A DNA stretch of 64,000 bases from Kitasatospora sp. CB01950 (GCF_001905465.1 NZ_LISX01000005.1:62278-126277); one strand, 5' to 3'; shown: positions 15,918 through 24,651, counted from the stretch's first letter. Numbers and translations are program-made. The notes: generated by a model from the sequence alone, not told the origin.

Positions 15918-16952
15918 TCAGACCCGGCGGATGGTCGAGATCGGCATCGCGTCCACCGGCATGGTCTTCACGACGTCACCGGTGTGCGGCGCGTGCACCA
16001 CCATGCCGCCGCCGATGTACATGCCGACGTGGTGCCGGTCGCCGTAGTAGACCACCAGGTCACCGGGCTGCGCGTTGTGCCAGTCGGTGCCCACGCTGGC
16101 GCCGACGCTGCCCTGCGCCTGCGAGGTGCGCGGCAGCGAGACGCCGGCCTGCGCGTACGCCCACACCATCAGGCCGGAGCAGTCGAAGCTGCCCGGGCCG
16201 GTCGCGCCCCACACGTACGGCGCGCCGCGCTTGCCGAGCGCCTTCGAGACCGCGACACCGGCGTAGCCGCCGGCCTGCGGCAGGTTGCTCAGGTCGACCC
16301 GGTCGGCGCCGCGGGAGGCGGTGCCGCCGCCCTGGGTGATCGAGAGGCGGTCGGCGGCGGAGAGCGTGTTGAGCAGGCTCTGCGCCTCCTCCAGCTTGCT
16401 CTTGACCTCGTTCTTGGCGTCGTTGAGCGCCTGGGTCGAGCTGTCCAGCTCGGCCAGGACGGCCGCGGCCTCCTGCTTCTGCTGGCTCAGCCGGCGCTGC
16501 TGGTCCTCCAGCGACTTCAGGGTCTCCGCCTGGGTGCTGGCGGCCTGGTCGAAGGAGGACGCCTGGGACAGGTAGCCGTCCGGGTCGGAGGAGAGCATCA
16601 GGCGCACCGACGGGTCGATGCCGCCCTGCCGGTACTGGTCACCGGCCACCGCCGCCAGTCCGGAGGACACCTCGTTCAGCCGCTCCTGGCCGCGTGCGAC
16701 CTGGTCCTGCAGCTGGTCGGCCTGCTTGCGCAGCTGGTCGGCCTTCTCCTTGGCGCCGTTGTACTTCTCGGCCGCCTGCTCCTGCTCGTCCAGCAGCTTG
16801 TCGACCTGCGCCTTGACCTCGTCCTTGTTCGGCTTGGCCGGCGCGGCGTGCGCACTCACCTGGGCCGACAGGGCGACCGCGGTCGCGGCGGCAGCGGTGA
16901 GCACGGTCACCCGTGCGCGACTCGGCTGCTTGGGACGGCGGTGGGAGGCCAA
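15918..16952 (-). CDS. NlpC/P60 peptidoglycan endopeptidase with coiled-coil arm (copy 3)
   Basis: 344 residues, closely parallel to the copy at 14326: ASHRRPKQPSRARVTVLTA basic region and signal, coiled coil, then NlpC/P60 with FDCSGLMVWAY, DRHHVGMYIG and VHAPHTG. A secreted D,L-endopeptidase role is expected. The start is TTG at 16952 with AAGGAG upstream (16960-16965). Its promoter region shares the 10-mer ACTAGGGTCT (minus strand, 17019-17028) with copy 2, but the leader is only about 60 nt and has no riboswitch; it holds just a small CTATCG/CGATAG hairpin (16983-16996). The two paralogues therefore appear to have the same promoter type but different post-initiation control. Confidence 0.93.
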   Translation of the reverse strand: MASHRRPKQPSRARVTVLTAAAATAVALSAQVSAHAAPAKPNKDEVKAQVDKLLDEQEQAAEKYNGAKEKADQLRKQADQLQDQVARGQERLNEVSSGLAAVAGDQYRQGGIDPSVRLMLSSDPDGYLSQASSFDQAASTQAETLKSLEDQQRRLSQQKQEAAAVLAELDSSTQALNDAKNEVKSKLEEAQSLLNTLSAADRLSITQGGGTASRGADRVDLSNLPQAGGYAGVAVSKALGKRGAPYVWGATGPGSFDCSGLMVWAYAQAGVSLPRTSQAQGSVGASVGTDWHNAQPGDLVVYYGDRHHVGMYIGGGMVVHAPHTGDVVKTMPVDAMPISTIRRV

Positions 16953-17149
16953 GGCGGTGCTCCTTCTTCCTCTGGACTCACCCTATCGAGCGATAGTCCG
17001 GAATATAGGTTTGACGCCAGACCCTAGTGAAGCCTCCACCCCCGCGTCCACTCCCGGGGGGCTTTCGGTTCCCGTTCCCCGCCCCTCTTCACCACACCGA
17101 CACACTCCGGACGCCCCGGCGTCGCTGACCGCCCGTCAGTGCGCCCGAA

Positions 17150-18568
17150 TCACCCCGTCCAGCTGCGCGACAGCCGGTTCAGCAGCAGCACCGAGGCCAC
17201 CGGGCGGGCGCCGGCCTTGCGCACCCCGTCCGCGACCTCCTTGTCGGCGGAGACCACCACCACCGGCCGGCCCTGCGGCTCGGCCCGCACCATCCGGCGG
17301 ATCAGCTCGTCCGCGGTCTCACCGGTCCGGCTGAACCGGACCCGCACGCCGCGCGGCGGGGCCATGATCACCGGCACGTCCAGGTCCTGACCGTCGAACA
17401 CGCAGGTCACCTCGGCCTGGGTCCGCTGGGCCAGCATCGCCAGACCGCCCAGCAGCCTCAACCGCTGCTGCTCCAGCGGCAGTTGCGGGTAGCCGGTCTT
17501 GGTCACGTTGTAGCCGTCCACCACCAGGTGGACCTGCGGGATGGCCAGCAGCTGGTCCAGCAGCGCCGGGTCGTCCTCGGCCAGACCGCGCCGGGCCACC
17601 GCGTGCGGCGAGGCCGAACCGGGCTCCACGGCCTCCACCAGGTCGGCCGGGCGCAGCGCCGTCACCGGCAGCGCCAGTTCCCGCTGCAGGCCCTGCGCGG
17701 ACTGCAGCACGGTGTCCAGCAGCAGGCGCAGCCGCATGTCCTCGACGCTGCGACCCTCCCGGGCGGTGCGCCGGCCGGTCTCCACGGCGGTCTCCAGCTC
17801 GGCGATCCGGTGCCGCAGCCGGCGGGCCTCGATCTCGGCGGCGCCGTGCTCGGCCGCGGCGGCGGCCCGGGCGGCCTCCAGTTCGGCGGTCAGCCGGCGG
17901 GTCTCGGCCTGTGCCCGGCGGGTGTCGGCCTCCAGCGAGCGGACCTTCTTGCGCAGCGAGTCGGCCTCCCGGCGCACCCCCTCGGACTCGGCGCGGTGCC
18001 GGTCCAGTTCGGCACGGGCGGCGGAGCGGGCCTCGGCCAGCTCCTCCTGGAGCCGCTCGGCCAGCCGGGCGGCCTCGGCGGCGGCGCCCTCGGCGTCCAC
18101 CCGCTCGGCCTGCTCGCCGGCCTCCTCGACCAGCCGCCCCCAGCCGGTGGGCCGCACCAGGTAGGCGGCGGCGGCCACGTCCATCGGGTCGGCGGCGGCC
18201 GGCACGGTGCCCGCCTCCAGGGCGCGCACCAGGTCGGGCTGGCCGAGTCGCAGCCGCTCGGCTATCCGCACCCGGAACGCCGGGTCGGACTCCAGCGCGG
18301 CGGCCAGCGCGGTGGCCGCGTACTTGGCCCGCCGGGCGGCGGTGAACTTGGCGTACGGGCGCAGCGCGGCGGGCAGTTCGCCGGCCGGGATGCCGCCGAG
18401 CGCGTCAGAGGCGATGCCCACCACCCGGCGGCGGACGCCCTCGGGCAGCGCCCGACCGGCCGTCTCGCCGTTGCCGTCCTCGCCGCCCGGGGCGGTCTCC
18501 GGGGTCTGCTGGACCGGAGCGGGCGCGGTCCCGTCCGTGCCCGTGGGCGCGTGCGCTGCCTCCGCCAC
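17150..18568 (-). CDS. NYN-domain (YacP/Rae1-like) RNA-binding or nuclease protein with coiled coil
   Basis: About 472 residues. The N-terminal part is Ala/Glu-rich and helical; from residue about 170 a long Arg/Glu/Ala coiled coil runs (AEEAARLAERLQEELAEARS-like heptads). The C-terminal 170 residues form an NYN/PIN-like fold: HLVVDGYNVTKTGYPQLP, CVFDGQDLDVP, ETADELIRRMV and VVVSADKEVADGVRKAGA supply the acidic cluster of YacP/Rae1-type ribonucleases. An RNA-processing role is inferred from the fold. GTG at 18568 has CGGAG nine bases upstream; a longer reading from TTG 18643 is possible. The right-hand neighbour is a small zinc-ribbon protein on the same strand. Confidence 0.8.
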   Translation of the reverse strand: MAEAAHAPTGTDGTAPAPVQQTPETAPGGEDGNGETAGRALPEGVRRRVVGIASDALGGIPAGELPAALRPYAKFTAARRAKYAATALAAALESDPAFRVRIAERLRLGQPDLVRALEAGTVPAAADPMDVAAAAYLVRPTGWGRLVEEAGEQAERVDAEGAAAEAARLAERLQEELAEARSAARAELDRHRAESEGVRREADSLRKKVRSLEADTRRAQAETRRLTAELEAARAAAAAEHGAAEIEARRLRHRIAELETAVETGRRTAREGRSVEDMRLRLLLDTVLQSAQGLQRELALPVTALRPADLVEAVEPGSASPHAVARRGLAEDDPALLDQLLAIPQVHLVVDGYNVTKTGYPQLPLEQQRLRLLGGLAMLAQRTQAEVTCVFDGQDLDVPVIMAPPRGVRVRFSRTGETADELIRRMVRAEPQGRPVVVVSADKEVADGVRKAGARPVASVLLLNRLSRSWTG

Positions 18569-18743
18569 AGTTCTCGGCTCCGATCCTGGTCCGGGCGGGC
18601 CCCGGCGGGTGCCGGGGGCGTTGGTGTCCGCCGCTGCTTGCAATTGTCCCGTCTACCGTGCCGCACCGACAGCACCCCGCCGACGAGTCCGCCCCGCGTT
18701 CCTGTCCGGGGCGCGGACGGGAACGCGGGGCGGTGGAAGTGCG

Positions 18744-19010
18744 TCAGCCCTGCTCGGAGCCGCCGTCCGCGGACTCCTCGGCGCCCGGGCGGGCCACCAG
18801 TTCGACCTGGTCGACGGCGTTGCACCAGCGGCAGCGCACCGACTCGACGGTCTCGGCGAGCACCTGGGTCTCCTCGACCTTGGAGTCGCCGGACAGGTCG
18901 AAGTGCACGAAGTCGATCACCCGGGAGGACCGGGTGACGTCGAAGCGGGTGAGGTTGCCGCACAGCGTGCAGCGCCAGCGGGTCTCGGCGGTCGGCGCGG
19001 CGATGGTCAT
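18744..19010 (-). CDS. small zinc-ribbon hypothetical protein
   Basis: 88 residues with two CxxC pairs, CTLCGN near residue 14 and CRWCN near residue 60, which should bind one zinc ion and form a ribbon. Between them lies RVIDFVHFDLSGDSKVEETQ, and the tail is acidic. No enzymatic motif is present and I do not recognise a specific function. The ATG at 19010 follows AGAGGGACCACTCTG, giving a usable RBS. It is divergent from the rhomboid gene with about 150 bp between starts, and upstream of the NYN-domain gene on the same strand, 175 bp apart. Confidence 0.75.
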   Translation of the reverse strand: MTIAAPTAETRWRCTLCGNLTRFDVTRSSRVIDFVHFDLSGDSKVEETQVLAETVESVRCRWCNAVDQVELVARPGAEESADGGSEQG

Positions 19011-19162
19011 CAGAGTGGTCCCTCTCGGCTGGTCCCGGTTTCCGGGTCTCCAGCCTATTGCCTGTGCCGCCGCGCCCGGGTCACCGGTCCACTGCCCGGA
19101 CGCTCACCCACTCGGAGCAGCGCCCGGTGTCGCGGGTGCGCCCCCGAGGAATGCTCACCCTC

Positions 19163-19957
19163 ATGGTGCTTTCCGCCCCCGCCCGGGCCGGTTCGCCGGC
19201 GGCCGAGCGGACCGCCCGCACCCCGGTCGTCAGCTACCTGTTGATCGCGCTGTCCGCGCTGGTCCTGCTGCTCGGCCCGGCCGGCCTGAACCCGATGTAC
19301 GGCAGCGGCGCCGCCCGGGCCTGCGCCGAGCAGCGCTACGAGCACCGCTGGGGCGCCGTGCCCGCCGAACTGCTGAGCGGCCACCCCCTGGCGGCCGACC
19401 GGCTGACCTCGGCGACGCCCGGCTGCACGCTCCCCCCGACGCCCGGCAAGATCCCCGAACTCTCCGTCCTCACCTCGCTGTTCGTCCACGCCGGGTGGCT
19501 GCACCTGATCGGCAACCTGCTGTTCCTGTTCGTCTTCGGCCCGGCCGTGGAGACCCGGCTCGGCCGGCTGCGCTTCCTGATCGGCTACCTGGCGATCGGC
19601 TATCTGGCCACCTACGGCTACGCGATCGCCGAGGCGCACACCGCGGACGGCACCCGCGCCCTGATCGGCGCGTCCGGCGCGATCGCCGGGGTGCTGGGCG
19701 CGTACCTGCGGCTGTGGCCGAGAGCCCGGGTGACGGTGCTGGTGCCGGTCCTGCTCTTCCTCCCCCTGCGGTTCCCGGCCTGGCTGGTGCTCGGCCTGTG
19801 GTTCGCGCTGCAGTGGTGGTCCGTCAGTTCCGGCGGCAGCGGAGTGGCGTACCTGGTGCACGTGATCGGCTTCGCGACGGGGTGGCTGTTCGCCTGGGCC
19901 GCCCGTCCGGCGGGCGATACCCTGAGCGCACCTTCTCGAACAGGAGTTGCTCAGTGA
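19163..19957 (+). CDS. rhomboid-family intramembrane serine protease
   Basis: About 264 residues with six predicted transmembrane helices. The rhomboid pattern is complete: HAGWLHLIGNLLFLF (HxxxN region in helix 2), the serine motif LIGASGAIAG, and the His of LVHVIGFATGWLF in the last helix. It should cleave substrate transmembrane segments in the cytoplasmic membrane. The first loop is longer than usual and holds two cysteines (ARACAEQ and TPGCTLP) that might pair outside. The start is ATG at 19163 or 19151; GAGGA lies just upstream. The stop overlaps the next gene start as GTGA, indicating translational coupling with the Lrp-like protein. Confidence 0.9.
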   Translation: MVLSAPARAGSPAAERTARTPVVSYLLIALSALVLLLGPAGLNPMYGSGAARACAEQRYEHRWGAVPAELLSGHPLAADRLTSATPGCTLPPTPGKIPELSVLTSLFVHAGWLHLIGNLLFLFVFGPAVETRLGRLRFLIGYLAIGYLATYGYAIAEAHTADGTRALIGASGAIAGVLGAYLRLWPRARVTVLVPVLLFLPLRFPAWLVLGLWFALQWWSVSSGGSGVAYLVHVIGFATGWLFAWAARPAGDTLSAPSRTGVAQ

Positions 19958-20235
19958 TCACCGCGATCGTCCTCATCAACACCAGCGTCGACCGGATCCC
20001 CGAGATCGCCGAGGCGATCGCGGCCATCGAGGGCGTCAGCGAGGTCTACTCCGTCACCGGCACCTACGACCTGGTCGCGATGGTGCGGGTGCGCAACCAC
20101 GAGGACCTGGCCGAGGTGATCCCCGGCCGCCTCAACAAGGTCCCGGGCGTCTCCAACACCGAGACCCACATCGCGTTCCGCACCTACTCGCAGCACGACC
20201 TGGAGGCCGCGTTCTCGCTCGGCCTGGACGGCTGA
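19954..20235 (+). CDS. stand-alone Lrp/AsnC ligand-binding (RAM) domain protein
   Basis: 93 residues forming only the beta-alpha-beta-beta-alpha-beta RAM/ACT-like domain: ITAIVLINTSVDRIPEIAEA, GVSEVYSVTGTYDLVAMVRV, HEDLAEVIPGRL. No helix-turn-helix is present, so it cannot bind DNA alone; such proteins (AsnC-trans-reg2 type) assemble as dimers or octamers and sense amino acids or partner with full regulators. The GTG at 19954 has CAGGAG upstream (19941-19946) and overlaps the rhomboid stop by GTGA. Its own stop lies one base from the stop of the convergent class V aminotransferase. Confidence 0.88.
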   Translation: MITAIVLINTSVDRIPEIAEAIAAIEGVSEVYSVTGTYDLVAMVRVRNHEDLAEVIPGRLNKVPGVSNTETHIAFRTYSQHDLEAAFSLGLDG

Positions 20236-20236
20236 C

Positions 20237-21613
20237 TCAGCGCTGCCGGCCCCTGTCGATCTGCTCGGTCGCCACGCAGCGCCCGCCCTCGTTGCGGTAG
20301 CTCCACCGCGCGCCGTCGGTGACCAGGTCCCGAACGGCCGTCAGGAACCGGTCCAGGTGCTCGACGGGGGTGCCGGCGCCGAAGCTGACCCGGATCGCGT
20401 TCAGGCTGCGCTCCCCCGGCAGCGAGGGCTCGGGCGCCCCGCACTGGCTCGGCGCGGCGTCCTCGCCGCCCAGCAGGGTCCGCACCAGCGGGTGCGCGCA
20501 GAACAGGCCGTCCCGGACGCCGATGCCGTACTCGGCGGACAGCGCGGCCGAGAAGTGCGAGCTGTTCCAGCCGCGCACCACGAACGACACCACGCCGACC
20601 CGGTCCGAGCCCTCGCCGAACAGGCTCAGCACCCGCACCTCGGGGATCGCCGCCAGCCCCTCCGTCAGCTTCGCGACCAGCGCCCGCTCGCGGGCCTCCA
20701 GCGTGTCGAAGCCCGCCTCGGTGAGCGCCCGGCAGGCCGAGGCGATCGCGTACGCGCCGATCACGTTCGGCGAACCGGCCTCGTGCCGGGCCGGGCCGCT
20801 GTGCCACTCCACCGCCACCGAGCCGTCCAGCTCCCAGGCCACCGTCCGGCTCGCCCCGCCGCCGGCCAGGTACGGCTCCGCCGCGTCCAGCCAGTCCGAC
20901 CGGCCCGCCAGCACGCCCGCGCCGAACGGCGCGTACAGCTTGTGGCCGGAGAACGCGATCCAGTCGACGTCCAACTCCCGTACCGACACCCGGTGGTGGG
21001 GCGCCAGCTGGGCCGCGTCCAGCACCACCCGGGCGCCGTAGCGGTGCGCGACCGCGGTCAGCTCCTCGACCGGCCACAGCTCGCCGGTGACGTTCGACGC
21101 CCCGGTCACGCAGAACAGCTTCGGCCCCTCCGCCGCCCCGAGCAGCGCCTCCTCCAGCGCCGCCACCGCCTCGGCGTGCGAACGCGGCGCCCGCAGGTAG
21201 CGCACCGTCAGGCCCTCGCGGCGCCACGGCAGCAGCGACGCGTGGTGCTCGGTCTCGAACGCGAACACCTCGGTCCCGGCGGGCACCGCCCCGGCCAGCA
21301 GGTTCAGCGAATCGGTGGTCGCCCGGGTGAACACCACCTGGTCGCCGTCCCGCAGGTCCAGGAACTCCGCGACGGTCCGCCGGCTCTGCTCGAACAGGTC
21401 GGTCGACAGCTGCGACAGGTACCCCGCGCCCCGGTGCACCGACCCGTAGTACGGCGCGTACGCCGCCACGTCGTCCCACACCCGGGCCAGCGCCGGCGCA
21501 CTCGCCGCGTAGTCCAGCGCCGCGTACCCGACCTTCTCCCCCGACGCCAACGGCACCTCGACGTCCTGGCCCAGCACGGCCAGCGGCTCACAGATCTCGA
21601 CGGCGACAGACAT
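20237..21613 (-). CDS. class V aminotransferase, cysteine desulfurase-like, behind a SAM-IV riboswitch
   Basis: 458 residues, PLP fold type I. DYAASAP at the N-terminus, TEHHASLLPW, DAAQLAPH (PLP Asp) and FSGHKLYAPFGAG (Schiff-base Lys) mark the family; GVRDGLFCAHP places a Cys where SufS-type desulfurases carry theirs. It may mobilise sulfur from cysteine or act on a related sulfur amino acid. The C-terminal tail (WSYRNEGGRCVATEQIDRG) is unusual. The ATG at 21613 has GGAGGAG upstream. A SAM-IV riboswitch fills the leader, so expression should fall when S-adenosylmethionine is plentiful, which points to methionine/cysteine metabolism rather than housekeeping Fe-S assembly. Confidence 0.87.
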   Translation of the reverse strand: MSVAVEICEPLAVLGQDVEVPLASGEKVGYAALDYAASAPALARVWDDVAAYAPYYGSVHRGAGYLSQLSTDLFEQSRRTVAEFLDLRDGDQVVFTRATTDSLNLLAGAVPAGTEVFAFETEHHASLLPWRREGLTVRYLRAPRSHAEAVAALEEALLGAAEGPKLFCVTGASNVTGELWPVEELTAVAHRYGARVVLDAAQLAPHHRVSVRELDVDWIAFSGHKLYAPFGAGVLAGRSDWLDAAEPYLAGGGASRTVAWELDGSVAVEWHSGPARHEAGSPNVIGAYAIASACRALTEAGFDTLEARERALVAKLTEGLAAIPEVRVLSLFGEGSDRVGVVSFVVRGWNSSHFSAALSAEYGIGVRDGLFCAHPLVRTLLGGEDAAPSQCGAPEPSLPGERSLNAIRVSFGAGTPVEHLDRFLTAVRDLVTDGARWSYRNEGGRCVATEQIDRGRQR

Positions 21614-21639
21614 GGATGCACTCCTCCACGGGGTAAGGA

Positions 21640-21780
21640 CCCCGGGGTGCATCAACCGGAAGTCCGCGCTTGCCGCGCGGACGGATCGCCACGCAGCCCG
21701 GTCCTCACCCAGGGCACCCCGCCACGGACGGAGGGTTGCCGGACAGCAAGCTGGGGCTTGTCGCTGCCACTCATGACCTG
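21640..21780 (-). promoter_or_regulatory. SAM-IV riboswitch
   Basis: On the minus strand the conserved series GGTCATGAGTGGCAGCG, CAAGCCCCAGCTTGCTG, CCGGCAACCCTCC, GGGGTGCCCTGGGTGA and GGACCGGG matches the SAM-IV core, followed by a CCGCG...CGCGG-type stem and GCACCCCGGGGTCC. The class is mostly actinobacterial and switches off sulfur genes on SAM binding. The aminotransferase ATG is 27 nt downstream. Confidence 0.88.
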
Positions 21781-21910
21781 CGCAGCACACTACACGAACG
21801 CCCCGCCGCCTCAACCCCCGTCCACGACCCGGACGCCCCCGGAACGGCAAGGTCCGCCCGACGAGGGGTCAACTCCCCTCCCCGGACGGACCGTTGACCG
21901 AAGTCAACCG

Positions 21911-22981
21911 CTACTGCGTGGCCTCCGCCCACCGCTTCAGCAGCTCCCCCGCCGCCCCGGAATCGATCGCCGCCGCCGTCCGCGCCATCGCCGCCCCCAA
22001 CTGCTCGCTCAGCGGCGCATCCGTCAGCTCCAGCGCCACCAGCGCGGCCGCGCTGTTGAGCACCACCGCGTCCCGCACCGGCCCCCGCTCGCCGTTCAGC
22101 ACCCGCCGGGCGACCGCCGCGTTGAACTCCGCGTCGGCCCCGCGCAGCGCCTCGATCCCGACCAGCTCGATCCCGACGTCCCGCGGGTCGAACCGCGTCT
22201 CCGTCACCTCGCCGTCCCGAATCACCCAGACGTGGGACGTGGTGGTGATCGTCAGCTCGTCGAGCCCGTCGTCACCCCGGAACACCAGTCCCTGCCCGCC
22301 GCGCCGCGCCAGCACCCCGGCGATCAGCCCCGCCAGCCGGGTGTCGAAGCAGCCCACCGCGTGGGCGCCGACCTTGGCCGGGTTGGTGAGCGGGCCGAGG
22401 ATGTTGAAGACCGTGGGGACGGCGAGCTCGGCACGGGCCTGCGCGGTGTGCCGCATCGACGGGTGGAACTTCGCGGCGAAGCAGAAGGTCAGTCCGACCT
22501 CCTCGGCCACCGCCGCGACCCGCCGGGCGTCCAGGTCCAGGTTGATGCCGAGCCGTCCGAGCACGTCCGAGGAGCCGGACGCCGAGGACGAGGCCCGGTT
22601 GCCGTGCTTGACCACCTTCGCGCCGGCCGCCGCGGCGGCCACCGCCGACATGGTGGAGATGTTGACGGTCTTGGCGCGGTCGCCGCCGGTGCCGACGATG
22701 TCGACGGCCGGCCCGGGGATGTCGAGCGGCAGGGCGTGCGCGTACATCGCCTCGACCAGGCCGGAGATCTCCTCCACCGTCTCGCCCTTGCCGCGCAGCG
22801 CGATCAGGAAGCCGGCCACCTGCACGGGGCTGGCCTCGCCGCTCATGATGCGGTCCATCGCCCAGGCGGTGTCGGCCTGGGAGAGGTCCTCGCCGTGCAT
22901 CAGGGCCGTCAGGATGTCGGGCCAGGAGCGAACCACCTGCGCGGGGTCGCTACCGCCGTTCGCAGAGTGCACGTTCACCAT
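21911..22981 (-). CDS. trpD: anthranilate phosphoribosyltransferase
   Basis: 356 residues, full length. The glycine-rich PRPP loop [18 protein letters not shown], the KHGNRASSS anthranilate-site motif, and [11 protein letters not shown] are all intact. The enzyme joins anthranilate to PRPP, the second tryptophan-pathway step, in the cytoplasm. The ATG at 22981 starts with [20 protein letters not shown] lies upstream. No other trp gene is adjacent, which is usual for streptomycetes, where trpD lies next to the cytochrome bcc/aa3 genes. It is 196 bp downstream of the receiver-like gene, and the gap holds a 13-bp tandem repeat. Confidence 0.95.
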   Translation of the reverse strand: MVNVHSANGGSDPAQVVRSWPDILTALMHGEDLSQADTAWAMDRIMSGEASPVQVAGFLIALRGKGETVEEISGLVEAMYAHALPLDIPGPAVDIVGTGGDRAKTVNISTMSAVAAAAAGAKVVKHGNRASSSASGSSDVLGRLGINLDLDARRVAAVAEEVGLTFCFAAKFHPSMRHTAQARAELAVPTVFNILGPLTNPAKVGAHAVGCFDTRLAGLIAGVLARRGGQGLVFRGDDGLDELTITTTSHVWVIRDGEVTETRFDPRDVGIELVGIEALRGADAEFNAAVARRVLNGERGPVRDAVVLNSAAALVALELTDAPLSEQLGAAMARTAAAIDSGAAGELLKRWAEATQ

Positions 22982-23091
22982 GGCCGTCTCCAGCTCTCGT
23001 CTTGTCGCAGAGGAATTGGAGTCAGCCTATCGAGCGAGCGGGGACGGCCGCCCTGACTTGCCGTCCCCTTCTCTCCAGTTGAGACGCCCGC

Positions 23092-23182
23092 CGAGACGAT
23101 CGACCGGAACGACCGGCCGGAACCGTCGGCCGACACGGTCGGCCGAGACGACCGGCCGAGACGACCGGCCGGAACGCTCAGC
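23092..23182. repeat. 13-bp tandem repeat, seven units
   Basis: Seven head-to-tail 13-bp units run from 23092 (units start at 23092, 23105, 23118, 23131, 23144, 23157, 23170). The consensus is CGAGACGACCGGC; units five and six are identical and the others differ at 2 to 5 positions. The last unit covers the stop codon of the receiver-like gene. As 13 is not a multiple of three, it is not coding. Confidence 0.88.
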
Positions 23183-23603
23183 GCGCGGCCGGCGTCCGCC
23201 GCGCCACTCGGGCCCGCAGCAGCGTGGTCGCCGCGTCGGCCAGCGCGACCGGGTCGACCGGGTGCGAGATCGCCGCGTCGGCCCGGCTCCAGGCGGCCAG
23301 CCAGGAGTCCTGCGGCCGGCCGATCAGCACCAGCACCGGCGGGCAGCCGTAGATCTCGTCCTTCAGCTGCCGGGTCAGCCCCAGCCCGCCGGCCGGCACC
23401 GCCTCGCCGTCCAGCACGCACAGGTCGACGCCGCCCTTCTCCAGTGCGCGCAGCACCGCGGGGGCGGTGGCGCACTCCTGGTACTCCAGGGCGGGGATGT
23501 CCCCGGCGGGGCGGCGGCCGAGGGCGAGGGCCACCTGCTCGCGGGTGTTGCGGTCGTCGCTGTAGACGAGAACGGTGAGCGTCTCGTCGGAGTGCTGCGC
23601 CAT
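23178..23603 (-). CDS. lone response-regulator receiver-like protein
   Basis: 141 residues with a CheY-like pattern: LTVLVYSDDRNTREQVALAL (acidic pocket DD), GVDLCVLDGEAVPAGGLGLT (candidate phospho-acceptor Asp), PPVLVLIGRPQDSW (Ser/Thr-switch position replaced) and ADAAISHPVDPVALADA, where a conserved Lys is replaced by His. No output domain and no adjacent kinase. The missing Lys and switch residue suggest a phosphorylation-independent receiver. It lies between trpD and the divergent ctaE operon, as in other streptomycetes from memory. The ATG at 23603 has GGGGA upstream (23605-23609). Its role is unknown; a link to respiration rests on position only. Confidence 0.78.
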   Translation of the reverse strand: MAQHSDETLTVLVYSDDRNTREQVALALGRRPAGDIPALEYQECATAPAVLRALEKGGVDLCVLDGEAVPAGGLGLTRQLKDEIYGCPPVLVLIGRPQDSWLAAWSRADAAISHPVDPVALADAATTLLRARVARRTPAAR

Positions 23604-23938
23604 GTCCCCTGCTTCCTGGTGCTCGTCCTCTTATATGTGTTCGTTGCGTCCACGGTGTCCGCACGGGCCCACGCATGCGCGCGACCCCCGACCGAACGGC
23701 CCAGTGTGACCCGGACCACGTCCTGGGACGGATGCTACTCCGGCGGGCCCGTCCTGAAGAGACCCCGACGCGATCTCGCTCAAGCCGCCGCGCCACGGGC
23801 TCACTCCGGCGGCCCAGTTCCCTCACCCGATCCGAACAACCGTCAGAAAACGGACGGAGCGCGAGGCGGGCATACCTCACGCACCGGACACTCCGAGGGA
23901 GACCCCCCGGCGTGAAGACGGAATAAGGGACCGACATA
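23604..23938. other. 335-bp divergent promoter region, no gene
   Basis: Separates the receiver-like gene from ctaE. An AT-richer patch (TCTTATATGTG, about 23629-23639) probably holds the minus-strand promoter. A small CCGTC/GACGG inverted repeat lies near 23840-23860 on the ctaE side. I see no open frame with coding character and no riboswitch. Confidence 0.5.
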
Positions 23939-24559
23939 ATGTCCGTCGTGGCGACAGCAACAGCAACAGAAACCGGACACGCGCACGGAGCGGTCAACAG
24001 GCCGAACCTGGTCAGCGTGGGAACCATTGTCTGGCTGAGCTCGGAGCTGATGTTCTTCGCGGCCCTGTTCGCGATGTACTTCACCCTCCGCTCGGTCAAG
24101 GGCGCCGAGTTCTGGCACGAGAAGGCCCATGCCCTCAACGTGCCCTTCTCCTCGGTCAACACCACGATCCTGGTGCTCTCCTCGCTCACCTGCCAGCTCG
24201 GCGTGTTCGCCGCCGAGCGCGGTGACGTGAAGAAGCTGCGTTCCTGGTTCGCGGTCACCTTCGTGATGGGCGCCATCTTCATCGGCGGCCAGATCTTCGA
24301 GTACACCGACCTGGTCAAGAAGGACGGCCTTTCGCTGTCCTCCGACCCGTACGGCACGGTGTTCTACCTGACCACCGGCTTCCACGGACTCCACGTGACG
24401 GGTGGTCTGATCGCCTTCCTGCTGGTCCTCGGCCGGACCTACGCGGCGCGGCGCTTCACCCACGAGCAGGCCACTGCGGCGATCGTGGTGTCGTACTACT
24501 GGCACTTCGTCGACGTTGTGTGGATCGGCCTGTTCGCGACCATCTACCTGATCAAGTAA
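23939..24559 (+). CDS. ctaE: cytochrome c oxidase (aa3) subunit III
   Basis: 206 residues with five transmembrane helices, the short actinobacterial form of subunit [20 protein letters not shown] carries the conserved Glu of helix III-type sequences, [14 protein letters not shown] and [16 protein letters not shown] are diagnostic. It belongs to the membrane aa3 oxidase that reduces oxygen to water. The ATG at 23939 has AAGGGA upstream. It heads the ctaE-qcrC-qcrA-qcrB operon, 92 bp before qcrC; the catalytic subunits ctaC and ctaD lie in a separate minus-strand operon at 30-33 kb. Joint location fits the bcc-aa3 supercomplex known in actinobacteria. Confidence 0.95.
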   Translation: MSVVATATATETGHAHGAVNRPNLVSVGTIVWLSSELMFFAALFAMYFTLRSVKGAEFWHEKAHALNVPFSSVNTTILVLSSLTCQLGVFAAERGDVKKLRSWFAVTFVMGAIFIGGQIFEYTDLVKKDGLSLSSDPYGTVFYLTTGFHGLHVTGGLIAFLLVLGRTYAARRFTHEQATAAIVVSYYWHFVDVVWIGLFATIYLIK

Positions 24560-24651
24560 CAGCCGCCCCGCCCCTGACCCGGCGTCGTCCACGACGCATG
24601 GGAGTCGGGGGCAGGCTGCTGCCGACCAGATCCTGACACCGGGGTTATTCC

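Noticed and set aside
21670..21897. Small open frame across the SAM-IV leader
   Set aside because: Antisense to a well-supported riboswitch and without RBS or homologous sequence that I recognise.
20357..23056. 899-residue open frame on the plus strand
   Set aside because: Antisense to the class V aminotransferase, the SAM-IV riboswitch and trpD; a GC-driven ghost.
23092..23182. Possible CRISPR array
   Set aside because: Units are 13 bp without unique spacers and no cas gene is present; it is a simple tandem repeat.
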